A stretch of DNA of 64,000 bases from assembly GCA_029260735.1 (NCBI GenBank), contig JAJDCR010000014.1, positions 1 to 64,000 on the forward strand, read 5' to 3'. Both the position numbers and the translations under genes were made by a program. The DNA comes from Planctomycetota bacterium (GTDB taxonomy: Bacteria; Planctomycetota; Uabimicrobiia; Uabimicrobiales; Uabimicrobiaceae). Position 1 is the stretch's first letter; each line of letters opens with the position of its first letter. Shown here one piece after another: positions 25,160 to 34,518 of the stretch. The notes below the pieces were generated by a model, which worked only from the letters and a program-made list of their open reading frames with translations, made no database searches and had not been told where the DNA came from.

Positions 25160-27982
25160 GTGGAAGATAATTTTGAAGATCTAGAAAAGCAAGCCTTACC
25201 AGAAAAAAACGAAGAAAATACTCAGAATTCACAGGAAAGAGAAGAAGAAACATCGTTAGTGGAAGAAGGAGAAAAAATCCAAGCAGCTGTTCATATCGAT
25301 GATCTTTACAAGACTTGGTTTTTACAATACGCCTCCTATGTAATTCTAGAACGAGCTGTTCCTGCCTTGTGGGATGGGTTAAAACCTGTTCAACGTCGCA
25401 TTCTCCACAGTATGAAGGAGATGGATGACGGGCGTTTTCATAAAGTAGCTAACATCATTGGACAAACCATGCAGTATCATCCTCATGGAGATGCTGCGAT
25501 TGGAGATGCGTTAGTCAACATTGGTCAAAAAGAACTTTTGATTGAAACCCAAGGAAACTGGGGAGATGTTTGTACGGGGGACAAGGCCGCTGCCCCTCGT
25601 TATATTGAAGCCCGTCTTTCTAAGTTTGCTTTGGCGGTTTCTTTTCATGAAGAAATCACAGAATGGCAAGTTTCTTATGATGGGAGAAAGCAAGAACCCA
25701 TTCATTTGCCCGTGAAATTCCCTTTGGTTTTAGCCCAAGGAACAGAAGGTATTGCAGTGGGGCTCGCCACTAAAATTATGCCCCACAACTTTCATGAGTT
25801 GATCGATGCTTCCATTGAAATCTTAAAAGGGAATTCCAGTAACATATTACCCGACTTTCCGACCGGAGGTATGGCGGATTTTTCTAACTACAATGGAGGA
25901 GAAAAAGGGGGACGCATCCGTGTACGTGGAGAGATAGAGATTAGCGATAAAAAAACCCTCCTTGTGAAAAGTATTCCTTATGGTACGACAACCGGAGGGA
26001 TTATAGAATCGATTGTTAAAGCGAATGATAATGGTAAAATTAAGATTAAGAAGGTTATCGACAACACGGCTCGGGAAGTGGAAATTGAAGTTCAACTACC
26101 TAGCGGAGTTTCCCCTGATGTGACAATTGATGCTCTTTATGCTTTTACTAACTGTGAGGTTTCCATTTCTCCCAACTGCTGTGTTATTGCAGATGACAAA
26201 CCTCAGTTTTTGAGTGTAGATGAAATGCTTATGCGTTCCACTTTTCACACCCAAGAACTTCTTCGCCAAGAGCTTGCCGTTAAGTTAAAAAAACTCCAAG
26301 AAAAATGGTTTTTTGCTTCTCTGGAAAAGATTTTTATAGAAAAAAGAATCTACCGCAAAATCGAGGAGTGCACCTCGTGGGAACAAGTCGTAGCTGTTAT
26401 TCAAAAGGGTATAGAGCCATTTTTGCCAAAACTTCATCGCGATGTCAATGAAGATGACATCACTCGTTTAACAGAAATCAGAATCAAGCGAATTACCAAG
26501 TACAATGCTGAAAAAGCCCGTGATCAGTTGATTGCTCTGGAAGGAGAGATTACTGAGGTTCAGCATGACCAAGCCCATCTGGGAGAGTACAGTATCGCCT
26601 ACTTTAATACTTTGAAAGAAAAGTTTGGGCGTGGGCGCGAACGGAAAACAGAAATTCGCGCCTTTGATACGATTCAAGCAACAGAGGTTGTTGTGGCCAA
26701 TCAAAAACTTTATGTCAATCGTAAAGATGGCTTCGTCGGCTACGGGCTAAAAAAAGATGAGTTGATTGGGGAGTGCTCTGATCTTGATGACATCATTCTT
26801 TTCTTCAAAAATGGTCATTTTAAAGTCACTCGGATTAGCGACAAAGCCTTTGTTGGAAAAGACATTCTTTACCTGGCAGTGTGGCGAAAAAACGATGAGC
26901 GCATGGTTTACAATATGATGTACCGCGATAATGTCTCGGGTCGATCTTTTGCCAAAAGATTTTCGGTCACGGCGATTACTCGCGATAAAGAGTATGACCT
27001 GACCAAGGGAGCAGAAAACTCAAAGCTTCTTTACTTTACGGCAAATCCGAATGGAGAAACCGAAAAAGTAATGGTCTACCTAAGCCCTCAATGCAATGCC
27101 CGTAAAAAAGAGCTGGAGTTTGATTTTGCAGAAATTGCCATAAAAGGGAGAAGTTCTCAAGGGAATACTGTGACTAAGCATCCGGCTAAGCGAGTTGCCC
27201 AGAAATCTCAAGGCGAATCTTCTTTTGGTGGTCTGGATATTTGGTATGACGAAAGTGTAGGGCGTATCAACACCGAAAAAAGAGGTCAACTTCTCGGTAG
27301 TTTTGTCGGGGAAGATGCTATTCTTACGATTTCATCAGCAGGAGTTTGCCAGCTGACATCTTACGAATTAAGTAACCGCTTTGAGCCCGAAAAACTTATC
27401 GCCATTCAAAAATACCAACCTGAGACAATTGTTTCGGTTGTTTATTACTCAGGAGAAAAAGAGAACTATTTTGTCAAACGCTTCAACTTAGAAGGACAAG
27501 CACAAGGCAAGGAACTACCTTTTCTAGGAGATCACCCCCAATCACGTTTGGTCTTTCTTTCCACCGCCACCCGACCTCGGATAAAATTATGCTACCAAAA
27601 AAAGCGACCACCTGAGCAAGTGGAAGAAATAGTAGACCTGAGTGAATTCATGGGAGTGAAAGGGTGGCAAGCCTTGGGTAACCGTCTTTGTTTCCATGAC
27701 GTTGTTTCTATTGAAGCTTTAGAAGATCTTCCGGAGGAAAATACAGGCGATGAAGTAAAGTCTGAAGCTGATCCTGATGCTGAAACTTCAGAAAATGTAA
27801 GCCACGATCCTGAGGAAACGGTAGAGCCTAAAGCGAGTACTGCGACTGAACCTGAGGAAAGCAAAGGGGAAATCTTAGCGGAAAAAACAGAAGTAAGTTC
27901 AACAAAGCCTGAGCCGGTCAAACAAGAACAAGAGCCAAAGAAAGATAAAAGAGAGGAAGAACAGCTTTCTCTTTGGAGTTAG
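25160..27982 (+). CDS. parC: DNA topoisomerase IV subunit A
   Basis: A 940-residue protein starting with GTG at 25160. The breakage-reunion domain includes RAVPALWDGLKPVQRRIL, the MQYHPHGDAAIGDAL loop and APRYIEARLSKFA with the active-site tyrosine. It has an acidic, low-complexity N-terminal extension (residues 1-45) and a long acidic/lysine tail after about residue 850 (DPDAETSENVSHDPEE...), neither of which is part of the core fold. The C-terminal half has strand-rich segments of a beta-pinwheel type. With ParE it should unlink daughter chromosomes. A composite palindromic repeat follows. Confidence 0.92.
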   Translation: MEDNFEDLEKQALPEKNEENTQNSQEREEETSLVEEGEKIQAAVHIDDLYKTWFLQYASYVILERAVPALWDGLKPVQRRILHSMKEMDDGRFHKVANIIGQTMQYHPHGDAAIGDALVNIGQKELLIETQGNWGDVCTGDKAAAPRYIEARLSKFALAVSFHEEITEWQVSYDGRKQEPIHLPVKFPLVLAQGTEGIAVGLATKIMPHNFHELIDASIEILKGNSSNILPDFPTGGMADFSNYNGGEKGGRIRVRGEIEISDKKTLLVKSIPYGTTTGGIIESIVKANDNGKIKIKKVIDNTAREVEIEVQLPSGVSPDVTIDALYAFTNCEVSISPNCCVIADDKPQFLSVDEMLMRSTFHTQELLRQELAVKLKKLQEKWFFASLEKIFIEKRIYRKIEECTSWEQVVAVIQKGIEPFLPKLHRDVNEDDITRLTEIRIKRITKYNAEKARDQLIALEGEITEVQHDQAHLGEYSIAYFNTLKEKFGRGRERKTEIRAFDTIQATEVVVANQKLYVNRKDGFVGYGLKKDELIGECSDLDDIILFFKNGHFKVTRISDKAFVGKDILYLAVWRKNDERMVYNMMYRDNVSGRSFAKRFSVTAITRDKEYDLTKGAENSKLLYFTANPNGETEKVMVYLSPQCNARKKELEFDFAEIAIKGRSSQGNTVTKHPAKRVAQKSQGESSFGGLDIWYDESVGRINTEKRGQLLGSFVGEDAILTISSAGVCQLTSYELSNRFEPEKLIAIQKYQPETIVSVVYYSGEKENYFVKRFNLEGQAQGKELPFLGDHPQSRLVFLSTATRPRIKLCYQKKRPPEQVEEIVDLSEFMGVKGWQALGNRLCFHDVVSIEALEDLPEENTGDEVKSEADPDAETSENVSHDPEETVEPKASTATEPEESKGEILAEKTEVSSTKPEPVKQEQEPKKDKREEEQLSLWS

Positions 27983-27984
27983 AC

Positions 27985-28170
27985 CGTCGCGTAGCGACTG
28001 AGGCACGTAGCCAGGGCATTTATGCCCTGGAATGGGAGGAATAAACAATAGCGTGCCGTAGGTACGCAGGACGTAATTTCCTTGGTACCTACGGCACCAA
28101 AATCTTCTGTGTCCCCTATTTCCAGGGGTTAAAACCCCTGGCTACGTTCCCCCACTGCTCCGCAGTGAAT
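27985..28170. repeat. Composite nested palindromes between convergent genes
   Basis: Several hairpins are nested: GTCGCGTAGCGAC (27986-27998), GCCAGGGCATTTATGCCCTGG (28010-28030), GTGCCGTAGGTAC (28053-28065) paired with 28085-28097, CCAGGGGTTAAAACCCCTGG (28122-28141) and CACTGCTCCGCAGTG (28153-28167). The outer CGTAGCCAGGG (28006-28016) also pairs with CCCTGGCTACG (28136-28146). It may act as a two-way terminator and looks like a repeat element. Confidence 0.7.
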
Positions 28171-28204
28171 ACCTTCTCTGTTCTTATTTCAACAGTGATC
28201 GACC

Positions 28205-29362
28205 TCACCCCAAACAATCGACCAAAGGATATTTTTTGTCTTGGAAAAAGCCATAGGGCATACTCCACCATTTTTGAGCGACTGTTCCGTAAAGACTACG
28301 AAAATCAATGTTGTAGCGAAGATCACCTTTAGACAGGTTATCTAAAGACGAGGGCTCCCCGTAAATACCTCCCTTTACCTTTCCTCCCATAAAAAAATGA
28401 GGAGCAGCAGTTCCATGATCGGTTCCTGTGCTTCCATTCTCATAGGCACGGCGACCAAATTCGGAGTAGGTCATGACTAATGCCCTCTCCCAAAGACTGT
28501 TTTGCTTCATTTCATTTCGGAAAGCGGCTAAACCATCGGACAACTGTTGCAAAAGACGATTGTGTTTTCCTCGTTGGTTGCTGTGGGTGTCAAACCCTCC
28601 ATGAGATACTTTGATTACAGGGACTTGGATATTTAAACGGAGAAGATTAGCGGCGGTTGCTAGTTGATTCCCAATAGGAGTGCTAGGAAATTTTGTGGTG
28701 AGTGGAGGAAGTGTTTCCAGTTTTTTCTCTAGAGAATCTGCTGCTTGGTGGATATCACTTTGTACCGATAAAACATGGCGCAAAGCAGGATTTTGTGTCG
28801 ATGTCATAACGTCTTTTAGTCTCTTGGCTTGCTCAATAAATTGCCTAGGTCGGCGCATAGCTATGTTGCGCATATTTATGCCTGTCAAAGGGCCCGTGCT
28901 ATCTTGGTCTAGAAGAATACCATCGGCCATGGATGTGCCCGGAGGAGAGTTTTGGGCGAAGAGTTGAGCAATCCAGCCATCTTCTAAAAACTCATCACTA
29001 TCAGAACCTGATTCCCAAATTTCAATGGAACGAAAATGAGAGCGATTGGGCTCAGAATAACCTACCGATTGCACAATGGCCATTTCTTTATCTTCCCAGA
29101 GTGGCATGAGCTTTTCCATAACGGGGTTGAGTCCAACTTTGTCAGAAAGTTGCAAAACTTGGTTTTTTTGAATCGATAGATTGGGGCGCAGTTGGTAATA
29201 GTTCTTGTCAGTGTAAGGAATGATTGTGTTGAGGCCATCATTCCCCCCTTTTAACTCAACAAGAAGCAAAACTCGATCCCATTTGGTGGCGGGAGCAGCA
29301 AAAACACTGGGGGCCAAAAGAGATAATCCGGCAACCTTGATAAAATTACGACGACTGATCAT
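28205..29362 (-). CDS. DUF1501 family protein with Tat-type signal
   Basis: A 385-residue protein. The N-terminus MISRRNFIKVAGLSLLAPSV is a twin-arginine-type export signal. The sulfatase-like DUF1501 fold is indicated by VLLVELKGGNDGLNTIIPY, HGGFDTHSNQRGKHNRLLQQ, and MTYSEFGRRAYENGSTGTDH followed by GTAAPHFFMG. AAAGGA precedes the ATG. Such proteins occur next to DUF1800 proteins in many bacteria and are especially numerous in planctomycetes; the biochemical function is not established. It is downstream of and on the same strand as DUF1800, 38 bp apart, so the two form an operon. Confidence 0.9.
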   Translation of the reverse strand: MISRRNFIKVAGLSLLAPSVFAAPATKWDRVLLLVELKGGNDGLNTIIPYTDKNYYQLRPNLSIQKNQVLQLSDKVGLNPVMEKLMPLWEDKEMAIVQSVGYSEPNRSHFRSIEIWESGSDSDEFLEDGWIAQLFAQNSPPGTSMADGILLDQDSTGPLTGINMRNIAMRRPRQFIEQAKRLKDVMTSTQNPALRHVLSVQSDIHQAADSLEKKLETLPPLTTKFPSTPIGNQLATAANLLRLNIQVPVIKVSHGGFDTHSNQRGKHNRLLQQLSDGLAAFRNEMKQNSLWERALVMTYSEFGRRAYENGSTGTDHGTAAPHFFMGGKVKGGIYGEPSSLDNLSKGDLRYNIDFRSLYGTVAQKWWSMPYGFFQDKKYPLVDCLG

Positions 29363-29400
29363 GTTTTTTCCTTTCAGTGGTCTTTTTGTTGAAAAGACCT

Positions 29401-30849
29401 TTATTTCAATTGATAGGCGGGATCTAAAATAATCTCACCAATGGCCTGAGCAATTTCATCATTCATTTCCAAAGACATTTCATTAACGGGGGGAGTAGGC
29501 AAAAGTACAAGATGGAGTTTGGCTAAACGCTCCCCAGGAGATAGTTCAATCCAGCGATGAAGAGCTTCTTTATGTTGAGGATTTTCAAGCATCTCAGGCC
29601 CCTCTTTTAGGTAATCGAGAATCCAAAAACGCTCTAAGAACATATCCATTCCCCGTAAACTTCTTTGTAGAAGTTGTTGCCGAGCCAAAAGAGTTGTACT
29701 TGTAATCCAGGTTTTTCCCCCTGGCCAACCTTTGACATTGGGAGGATCAAAGAGATCTTGTCCAAGTTGCCGGCTGTACTGGATTAATTGGCGGTATTGA
29801 GTGATTTCAATGTTAAAAAGACGAATTGTTCCCACGATAAGCTCTGTCGGTGACTTTATTTGAACTCCTCTATTCTTTTTTGATCGAAAGGCTTGAGAAA
29901 GAAGAATTGTGCGTAAAACGGGGGCTATTTCGTAATTGCTTTCGCGAAAAACCTGAGCAAATTTATCTACTTCGCTTTCTTCTGGGTCATCTGAAATAAA
30001 TTCACGCCAAAGTTTTCGGCAAATGTAGCGAGAAACTTGGGGATTTTCCAGAACAATGTCAATGATTTCTTCTCCCCCAAAGTCACCTTCTCTTCCCATG
30101 AAATTCTTTGTTCCAAAGTCGTGCTGTTGTTGATTAAAGACAAAATCTCCCTTTTGGCGGTTGCTCATCCAACCAGTAAATGCACGGGCTGCTTCTTTGA
30201 TGTCTTTTTCTGTGTAGTTTCCTTCCCCCAGGGTAAAAAGTTCTAGTAGTTCTCTCGCAAAATTTTCATTTGGTTTTGATTTCCGATTGGTTTGGTTGTC
30301 CAAATAAAATATCATAGCAGGATCTTTGGCAATTAAATGAACAAGGGTACGAAAGCTACCTTTGGCATGCTGGCGAAATAGAGAGTTTTGTCGATAAATT
30401 AAAAGAGGTGATTTGACTTTTTTTAAACTAGACGTGAAATGATTGTGCCAAAAAAGAGTCATTTTTTCGGTCAAAGGAGACTTTGTTTGGATCATTTCTT
30501 GGAACCACCAGGCTTTTAGCTCCATGCCTTGTTCGCGACCCTTTCGGCGAATTTTCTTTCGGTATGCCTCCGCCTGTTCTTTGCTCATAAAACGAGCGAG
30601 ATTTTTGAGATTTTTCCTCGAAACCGAAGATTCATCTACCCAGTCAGGGGAAGGAGTCTGGGGCGACGAGTTCATATTATTTATAATAAGACCAACCGCT
30701 TCTTCATAAGAAAGAGGGAGGATTTGATCTATTTCAGAAGGGGTTGCTCCAAAACCTGTTCGGTTGAGCAAATGACGAGCCTCTTCGTACTCCATCGCAA
30801 AAACTATGGAGCCCAAAAAAAGAATGGTGAGCAAAAGAATCTGGTTCAA
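29401..30849 (-). CDS. DUF1800 family secreted protein
   Basis: A 482-residue protein starting with TTG at 30849 and preceded by GGAGAG. Signal peptide about residues 1-18 (MNQILLLTILFLGSIVFA). Family signatures are EARHLLNRTGFGATPSEID, TLFWHNHFTSS, EFARELLELFTLGEGNYTE, the FMGREGDFGGEEIID segment and PPNVKGWPGGKTWI. Family function is unknown; members are exported and co-occur with DUF1501. It is the first gene of the two-gene operon, and its promoter should lie in the repeat-bearing interval to the right. Confidence 0.9.
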   Translation of the reverse strand: MNQILLLTILFLGSIVFAMEYEEARHLLNRTGFGATPSEIDQILPLSYEEAVGLIINNMNSSPQTPSPDWVDESSVSRKNLKNLARFMSKEQAEAYRKKIRRKGREQGMELKAWWFQEMIQTKSPLTEKMTLFWHNHFTSSLKKVKSPLLIYRQNSLFRQHAKGSFRTLVHLIAKDPAMIFYLDNQTNRKSKPNENFARELLELFTLGEGNYTEKDIKEAARAFTGWMSNRQKGDFVFNQQQHDFGTKNFMGREGDFGGEEIIDIVLENPQVSRYICRKLWREFISDDPEESEVDKFAQVFRESNYEIAPVLRTILLSQAFRSKKNRGVQIKSPTELIVGTIRLFNIEITQYRQLIQYSRQLGQDLFDPPNVKGWPGGKTWITSTTLLARQQLLQRSLRGMDMFLERFWILDYLKEGPEMLENPQHKEALHRWIELSPGERLAKLHLVLLPTPPVNEMSLEMNDEIAQAIGEIILDPAYQLK

Positions 30850-31084
30850 AATATCTCTCCTCGAATAGTAATAAGGTAATAGTTTTCTTTCTAACTAAAG
30901 TGTACCTGAGAATTTCTTTCCAGTGAAAAAGATTCTTAAAATTTATTTTTTATTTCTATTACAGGCTTCTCACACACGGAAACAAAAAAGGGCTAAAGGA
31001 TAGAAAGAATAAGAAGAAAAAACACACATTTGGATTTGCATATTTTTAAGGTGCGGTGAAAAGAGTGCGCTTAAAGTTGAAGAA

Positions 31085-31226
31085 AGAAAAGAATTTCACG
31101 CAAAGACGCAAAGGCGCCAAGGAGAAAAGAATCCCGGCAAGAAATAAATTCGGAGAATTTCATCAATAGAAAGATTTTTACATCTTCCTTTGCTTTTCTT
31201 TGCGTCTTTGCGTGAAATTCTTTTCT
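31085..31226. repeat. Inverted repeat with CGCAAAGACGCAAAG arms
   Basis: 29-bp arms, AGAAAAGAATTTCACGCAAA... at 31085-31113, with the exact complement at 31198-31226 and an 84-bp spacer. This type of intergenic repeat is widespread in environmental bacteria (from memory). No coding capacity. Confidence 0.65.
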
Positions 31227-31311
31227 ATTCAAAATCCACCATCGTATAAATAGTGCGTATTAAAAAGGGAATTCTTCTAAAAAAACTATAGGTTCTCTAG
31301 CTAAAAAAAAC

Positions 31312-31340
31312 TTGTATTTTTTGAGAAAAACCACTAAGAT
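31312..31340 (+). promoter_or_regulatory. Probable promoter of the WGR/MoxR/VWA operon
   Basis: TTGTAT at 31312-31317 and TAAGAT at 31335-31340 with a 17-bp spacer, 53 bp before the ATG at 31393. Confidence 0.4.
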
Positions 31341-31392
31341 ATACGGATTATATACTGTCTAACTTTTTTTGGCCTAAAATGTGGAGTAGTAC

Positions 31393-34300
31393 ATGGAAAA
31401 TCGTGAGTTGCAATACAGTGAGGGAAGTTCTAATAAATTTTGGAATATCGAGTTAGAAGGAACTAGGTTTACGACTCATTATGGAAGAATTGGGACAGAT
31501 GGTCAAAGAAAAGAAAAAGAATTTTCTTCGGAAGAAGAGGCAAAAAAAGCATTTGATAAACAAGTCCAAGCAAAACTAAAAAAAGGCTACCAAGAAATCG
31601 GAGGAACCGGGTCTTTCAGTCAAAAAAGTACAAGCTCAAAACCTACTCCCACAAAACAAGCAACCCCTGCGAAGTCATCAAAAACCTCTAAAGAAAAAAA
31701 ACCTGCCAAAACCAAAACAGAGAAAACAGCAAAGAGAGAATCTTCTCAGGAAGAATCCTCCAACGCAAAGCCTGTTCTAGAGAAAGCAAAAACCAAAAAG
31801 GTCTCGAAAGCAAAACCATCTGCTTCTTTTTCTCTGCCCAAGGAAAGAAACCTTGGCTTGGAAGAAATAGATAAAATGAGAGTAAGTGGATATTCTAAGC
31901 CGATAAAAGCTTCGCCTTCGAGACCTTTTGACCAAGAAGCTTGCCTTAAGCAGCTTTCCAAAATAACCGGTCGATACGAAGCGGTGTGGAAAAAATTAGA
32001 ACTTCCTGATTTTATCACTCCCCAAGAAGCTCATTTTTGGTTGGTCGGAATGGGAAAAGCCGCATCCGATGGAGGAAAAAAAGCCGCTTCTGAAATAAAG
32101 GGAAAGAGCTTTTCAGGAGAGTTAAAGGCAGAAGACGTTTATAAAATGATTGGTTCCTGGAGGAACTATTTCCTTCCTAATGCTATACAGATTATTCGGC
32201 ATCTACTTTCTCCTTGTGAGTTAGCTGCTTTGGGAAAGAAAAAGGTTTTCGGCTATCATAACAATTACTTTATCCAGATGTTCGCCTATGCCTGCCTTTT
32301 CTTTACCCACGAAGAGCGCCAAGAAATCGAAAAAAAGTATCGCTCTTCTTTTAATATAAAACAGTGGCCTAAAGATGACTACCAAACTCCAGGCATTGTT
32401 TTTTATTTAGCTTCTGTTCTGGGGTGGCATGACGAAATTCTTAGTCTGATCGAAAGCTTGTCCGACAATTACTACCAAGAAAGAGAGTATGCCGATCACT
32501 ATCAAGTGCCTCAGGAAATTATTTTTGGATTGGGATCAGCTTCCTTAGTAGAAAAACATATGAGAAGGCTCAAGTTAATCTTAACTACTCCTGAGCAAAT
32601 TCGTATGTGGATTGCCTGCACCAAGCATCATGCTCTCGATTTAGTCAGAGACTCCATTCAAAAAGAGAGTAACCGAGAAAAGGCAGAAGAACTAATGCAA
32701 GCCTTTGTTCGAATACAGGTTCCTGAAGCAGCTCCTTTTATGCTTGAGTTGCAACTATCTTCTAAAGCTCCTCGCCTGGCCAAAAACTGGTTGCAGTCTA
32801 ATCCAGGCTATGGGGTTCTCGGACTACTATCAAGTGCCGCCGGAAAAGGCAAGCTAGCCTCTGCCTCAATTGAACAACTAAGAAAGTACAAGAGAGAAGG
32901 GTGGAGAGCTGCTATAAAAGAAGCTCTTGAGGAAACTACTCCAGAAGTTCGCTCCAAAATCCTTTCCGAAGTTATCGAATATGAAGAAAAGACATACCCT
33001 CTACTAACAGAAAAGAAAGCACCTCAATGGTTTAAAAAAGCATTGAAGGAAGTTCCTCCAGGCAAACCAGCTTCCTGGGTTAATGTCAAAGATCTACCTC
33101 TTCTTTTAATAGATGAGCAGCAACTAGAAGAAAATCACATAGAAAAAATTCTTGTTGCTTTACAGAAAAGTAGTTGGGAAAATCCTTTATCTCTATTGAC
33201 GGGCTTAAGAGAAAAGGGCGACCAAGGTTCTTTAGACTCGTTTGCTTGGAAGCTTTTTGAGGCTTGGCTAGAAGAAGGTGCTCCCTCTAAAGAAAAATGG
33301 GCGATGGGAACGATTGGTTTCTTAGGAGGAGACGCTTCTGTCTTGAAAATTACGCCCTTACTTCGGCAATGGCCAGGAGAAAGCCAACATCAAAGAGCCG
33401 TTTTTGGACTAGAGTGCTTACGCCAAACCGGAACGGATACAGCCCTTATGCAACTCAACGGAATTGCTCAAAAATTAAAATTTAAGGGACTGAAAAGCAA
33501 AGCGATGGAGTTCATGGAGCAAATTGCTAAAACTCAAGGGATGACCCGCTCAGAGCTGGAAGATCGTATTGTTCCTGATTGTGATTTAAATGCCCAGGGG
33601 AGTAGAGAGCTCAATTTTGGTTCTCGAAAGTTCTTTTTTGTTTTAGGGGCAGAAATGAAGCCGATGGTTCGTGATGAAGCTGGAAAAATCAAAGCCAATC
33701 TTCCTAAACCAGGCGCGAAAGATGATGCTCAGTTGGCGAACAAAGCTACCGAAGAGTGGAAAATTCTCAAGAAACAGATTCGCGACGTCGCAAAAATCCA
33801 AGCTACTCGCTTAGAGCAAGCGATGGTAACAGGACGGCGTTGGCAACAAAAAGATTTTGAGAGATTTTTATTGCATCACCCTCTTATGACAAACTTTGTC
33901 CGCCTTTTGCTTTGGGGAGCGTATGATGAAAAAGGTAAACTTCAAGATACTTTTCGCATCACAGAAGAACGAGAATATACCAATAGAGAAGACGATAGTT
34001 GTTCTTTGAAAAAAGGACTTTCCGTTGGGGTAGTACATCCTTTGGAGCTAAGTGAAGAAAACAAATCCTCTTGGGGAGAAATTTTTGGCGATTACGAAAT
34101 CATTCCTCCTTTTGCTCAACTAGGAAGGTCCGTTTATTCTCTGGAAAAGGGGGAAGGAAAGCAAAAGAGCATTGATCGTTTTGGAGGCATTTCTATTCCT
34201 GCTGTTTCCTTGGTCGGTGCTTTTGAGAAACTCGGCTGGCAAAGAGGAATTCCTGAGGATGGCGGAGTCTTTTTTGAGCACTCTAAACCGTTTTACAATG

Positions 34301-34518
34301 CCAACATTACCGCAGTTGCTGTTTATCCAGGAGTTCCTGTTGGTTATATGGTTGACTGGGATGAGCAAAATATCGAAAAGTGCTTCTTTATCAAAGGAAT
34401 TTATACTCCTGAGATGTATCCTGATCATAAAAATGCTCTTCCTCTTTCCAAGGTAGAAAAAATAGTAATTAGCGAAGTTCTCAATGACCTCAGTATGGTT
34501 GCTTCTAAGGGAAAATAA
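31393..34518 (+). CDS. WGR-domain and DUF4132 protein (YehI/MolR-like)
   Basis: A 1041-residue protein. Residues 1-72 form a WGR domain (SSNKFWNIELEGTRFTTHYG RIGTDGQ), a module also found in PARP-type DNA-damage proteins. Residues about 74-145 are a lysine/proline/threonine/alanine-rich linker resembling histone H1 tails. The rest is mostly helical, and residues about 770-1035 match the DUF4132 region (MTNFVRLLLWGAYDEKGKL, then FGGISIPAVSLVGAFEKLGW). E. coli YehI has the same WGR plus DUF4132 layout (from memory). It is the first gene of a run in which MoxR, DUF5682 and VWA genes follow with zero gap or overlap, so it probably works as their substrate or adaptor (inference). GGAG precedes the ATG. 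Confidence 0.85.
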   Translation: MENRELQYSEGSSNKFWNIELEGTRFTTHYGRIGTDGQRKEKEFSSEEEAKKAFDKQVQAKLKKGYQEIGGTGSFSQKSTSSKPTPTKQATPAKSSKTSKEKKPAKTKTEKTAKRESSQEESSNAKPVLEKAKTKKVSKAKPSASFSLPKERNLGLEEIDKMRVSGYSKPIKASPSRPFDQEACLKQLSKITGRYEAVWKKLELPDFITPQEAHFWLVGMGKAASDGGKKAASEIKGKSFSGELKAEDVYKMIGSWRNYFLPNAIQIIRHLLSPCELAALGKKKVFGYHNNYFIQMFAYACLFFTHEERQEIEKKYRSSFNIKQWPKDDYQTPGIVFYLASVLGWHDEILSLIESLSDNYYQEREYADHYQVPQEIIFGLGSASLVEKHMRRLKLILTTPEQIRMWIACTKHHALDLVRDSIQKESNREKAEELMQAFVRIQVPEAAPFMLELQLSSKAPRLAKNWLQSNPGYGVLGLLSSAAGKGKLASASIEQLRKYKREGWRAAIKEALEETTPEVRSKILSEVIEYEEKTYPLLTEKKAPQWFKKALKEVPPGKPASWVNVKDLPLLLIDEQQLEENHIEKILVALQKSSWENPLSLLTGLREKGDQGSLDSFAWKLFEAWLEEGAPSKEKWAMGTIGFLGGDASVLKITPLLRQWPGESQHQRAVFGLECLRQTGTDTALMQLNGIAQKLKFKGLKSKAMEFMEQIAKTQGMTRSELEDRIVPDCDLNAQGSRELNFGSRKFFFVLGAEMKPMVRDEAGKIKANLPKPGAKDDAQLANKATEEWKILKKQIRDVAKIQATRLEQAMVTGRRWQQKDFERFLLHHPLMTNFVRLLLWGAYDEKGKLQDTFRITEEREYTNREDDSCSLKKGLSVGVVHPLELSEENKSSWGEIFGDYEIIPPFAQLGRSVYSLEKGEGKQKSIDRFGGISIPAVSLVGAFEKLGWQRGIPEDGGVFFEHSKPFYNANITAVAVYPGVPVGYMVDWDEQNIEKCFFIKGIYTPEMYPDHKNALPLSKVEKIVISEVLNDLSMVASKGK

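Larger units (their letters stand above)
30850..31392. other. Gene-free interval with inverted repeat and promoter
   Basis: 543 bp between divergent operons. It holds the inverted repeat at 31085-31226 and the plus-strand promoter at 31312-31340. The remainder is AT-rich without recognisable features. Confidence 0.6.

Noticed and set aside
27592-27921. Minus-strand serine-rich frame inside the parC tail
   Set aside because: It is the complement of the acidic low-complexity tail of ParC, and has no start signal.
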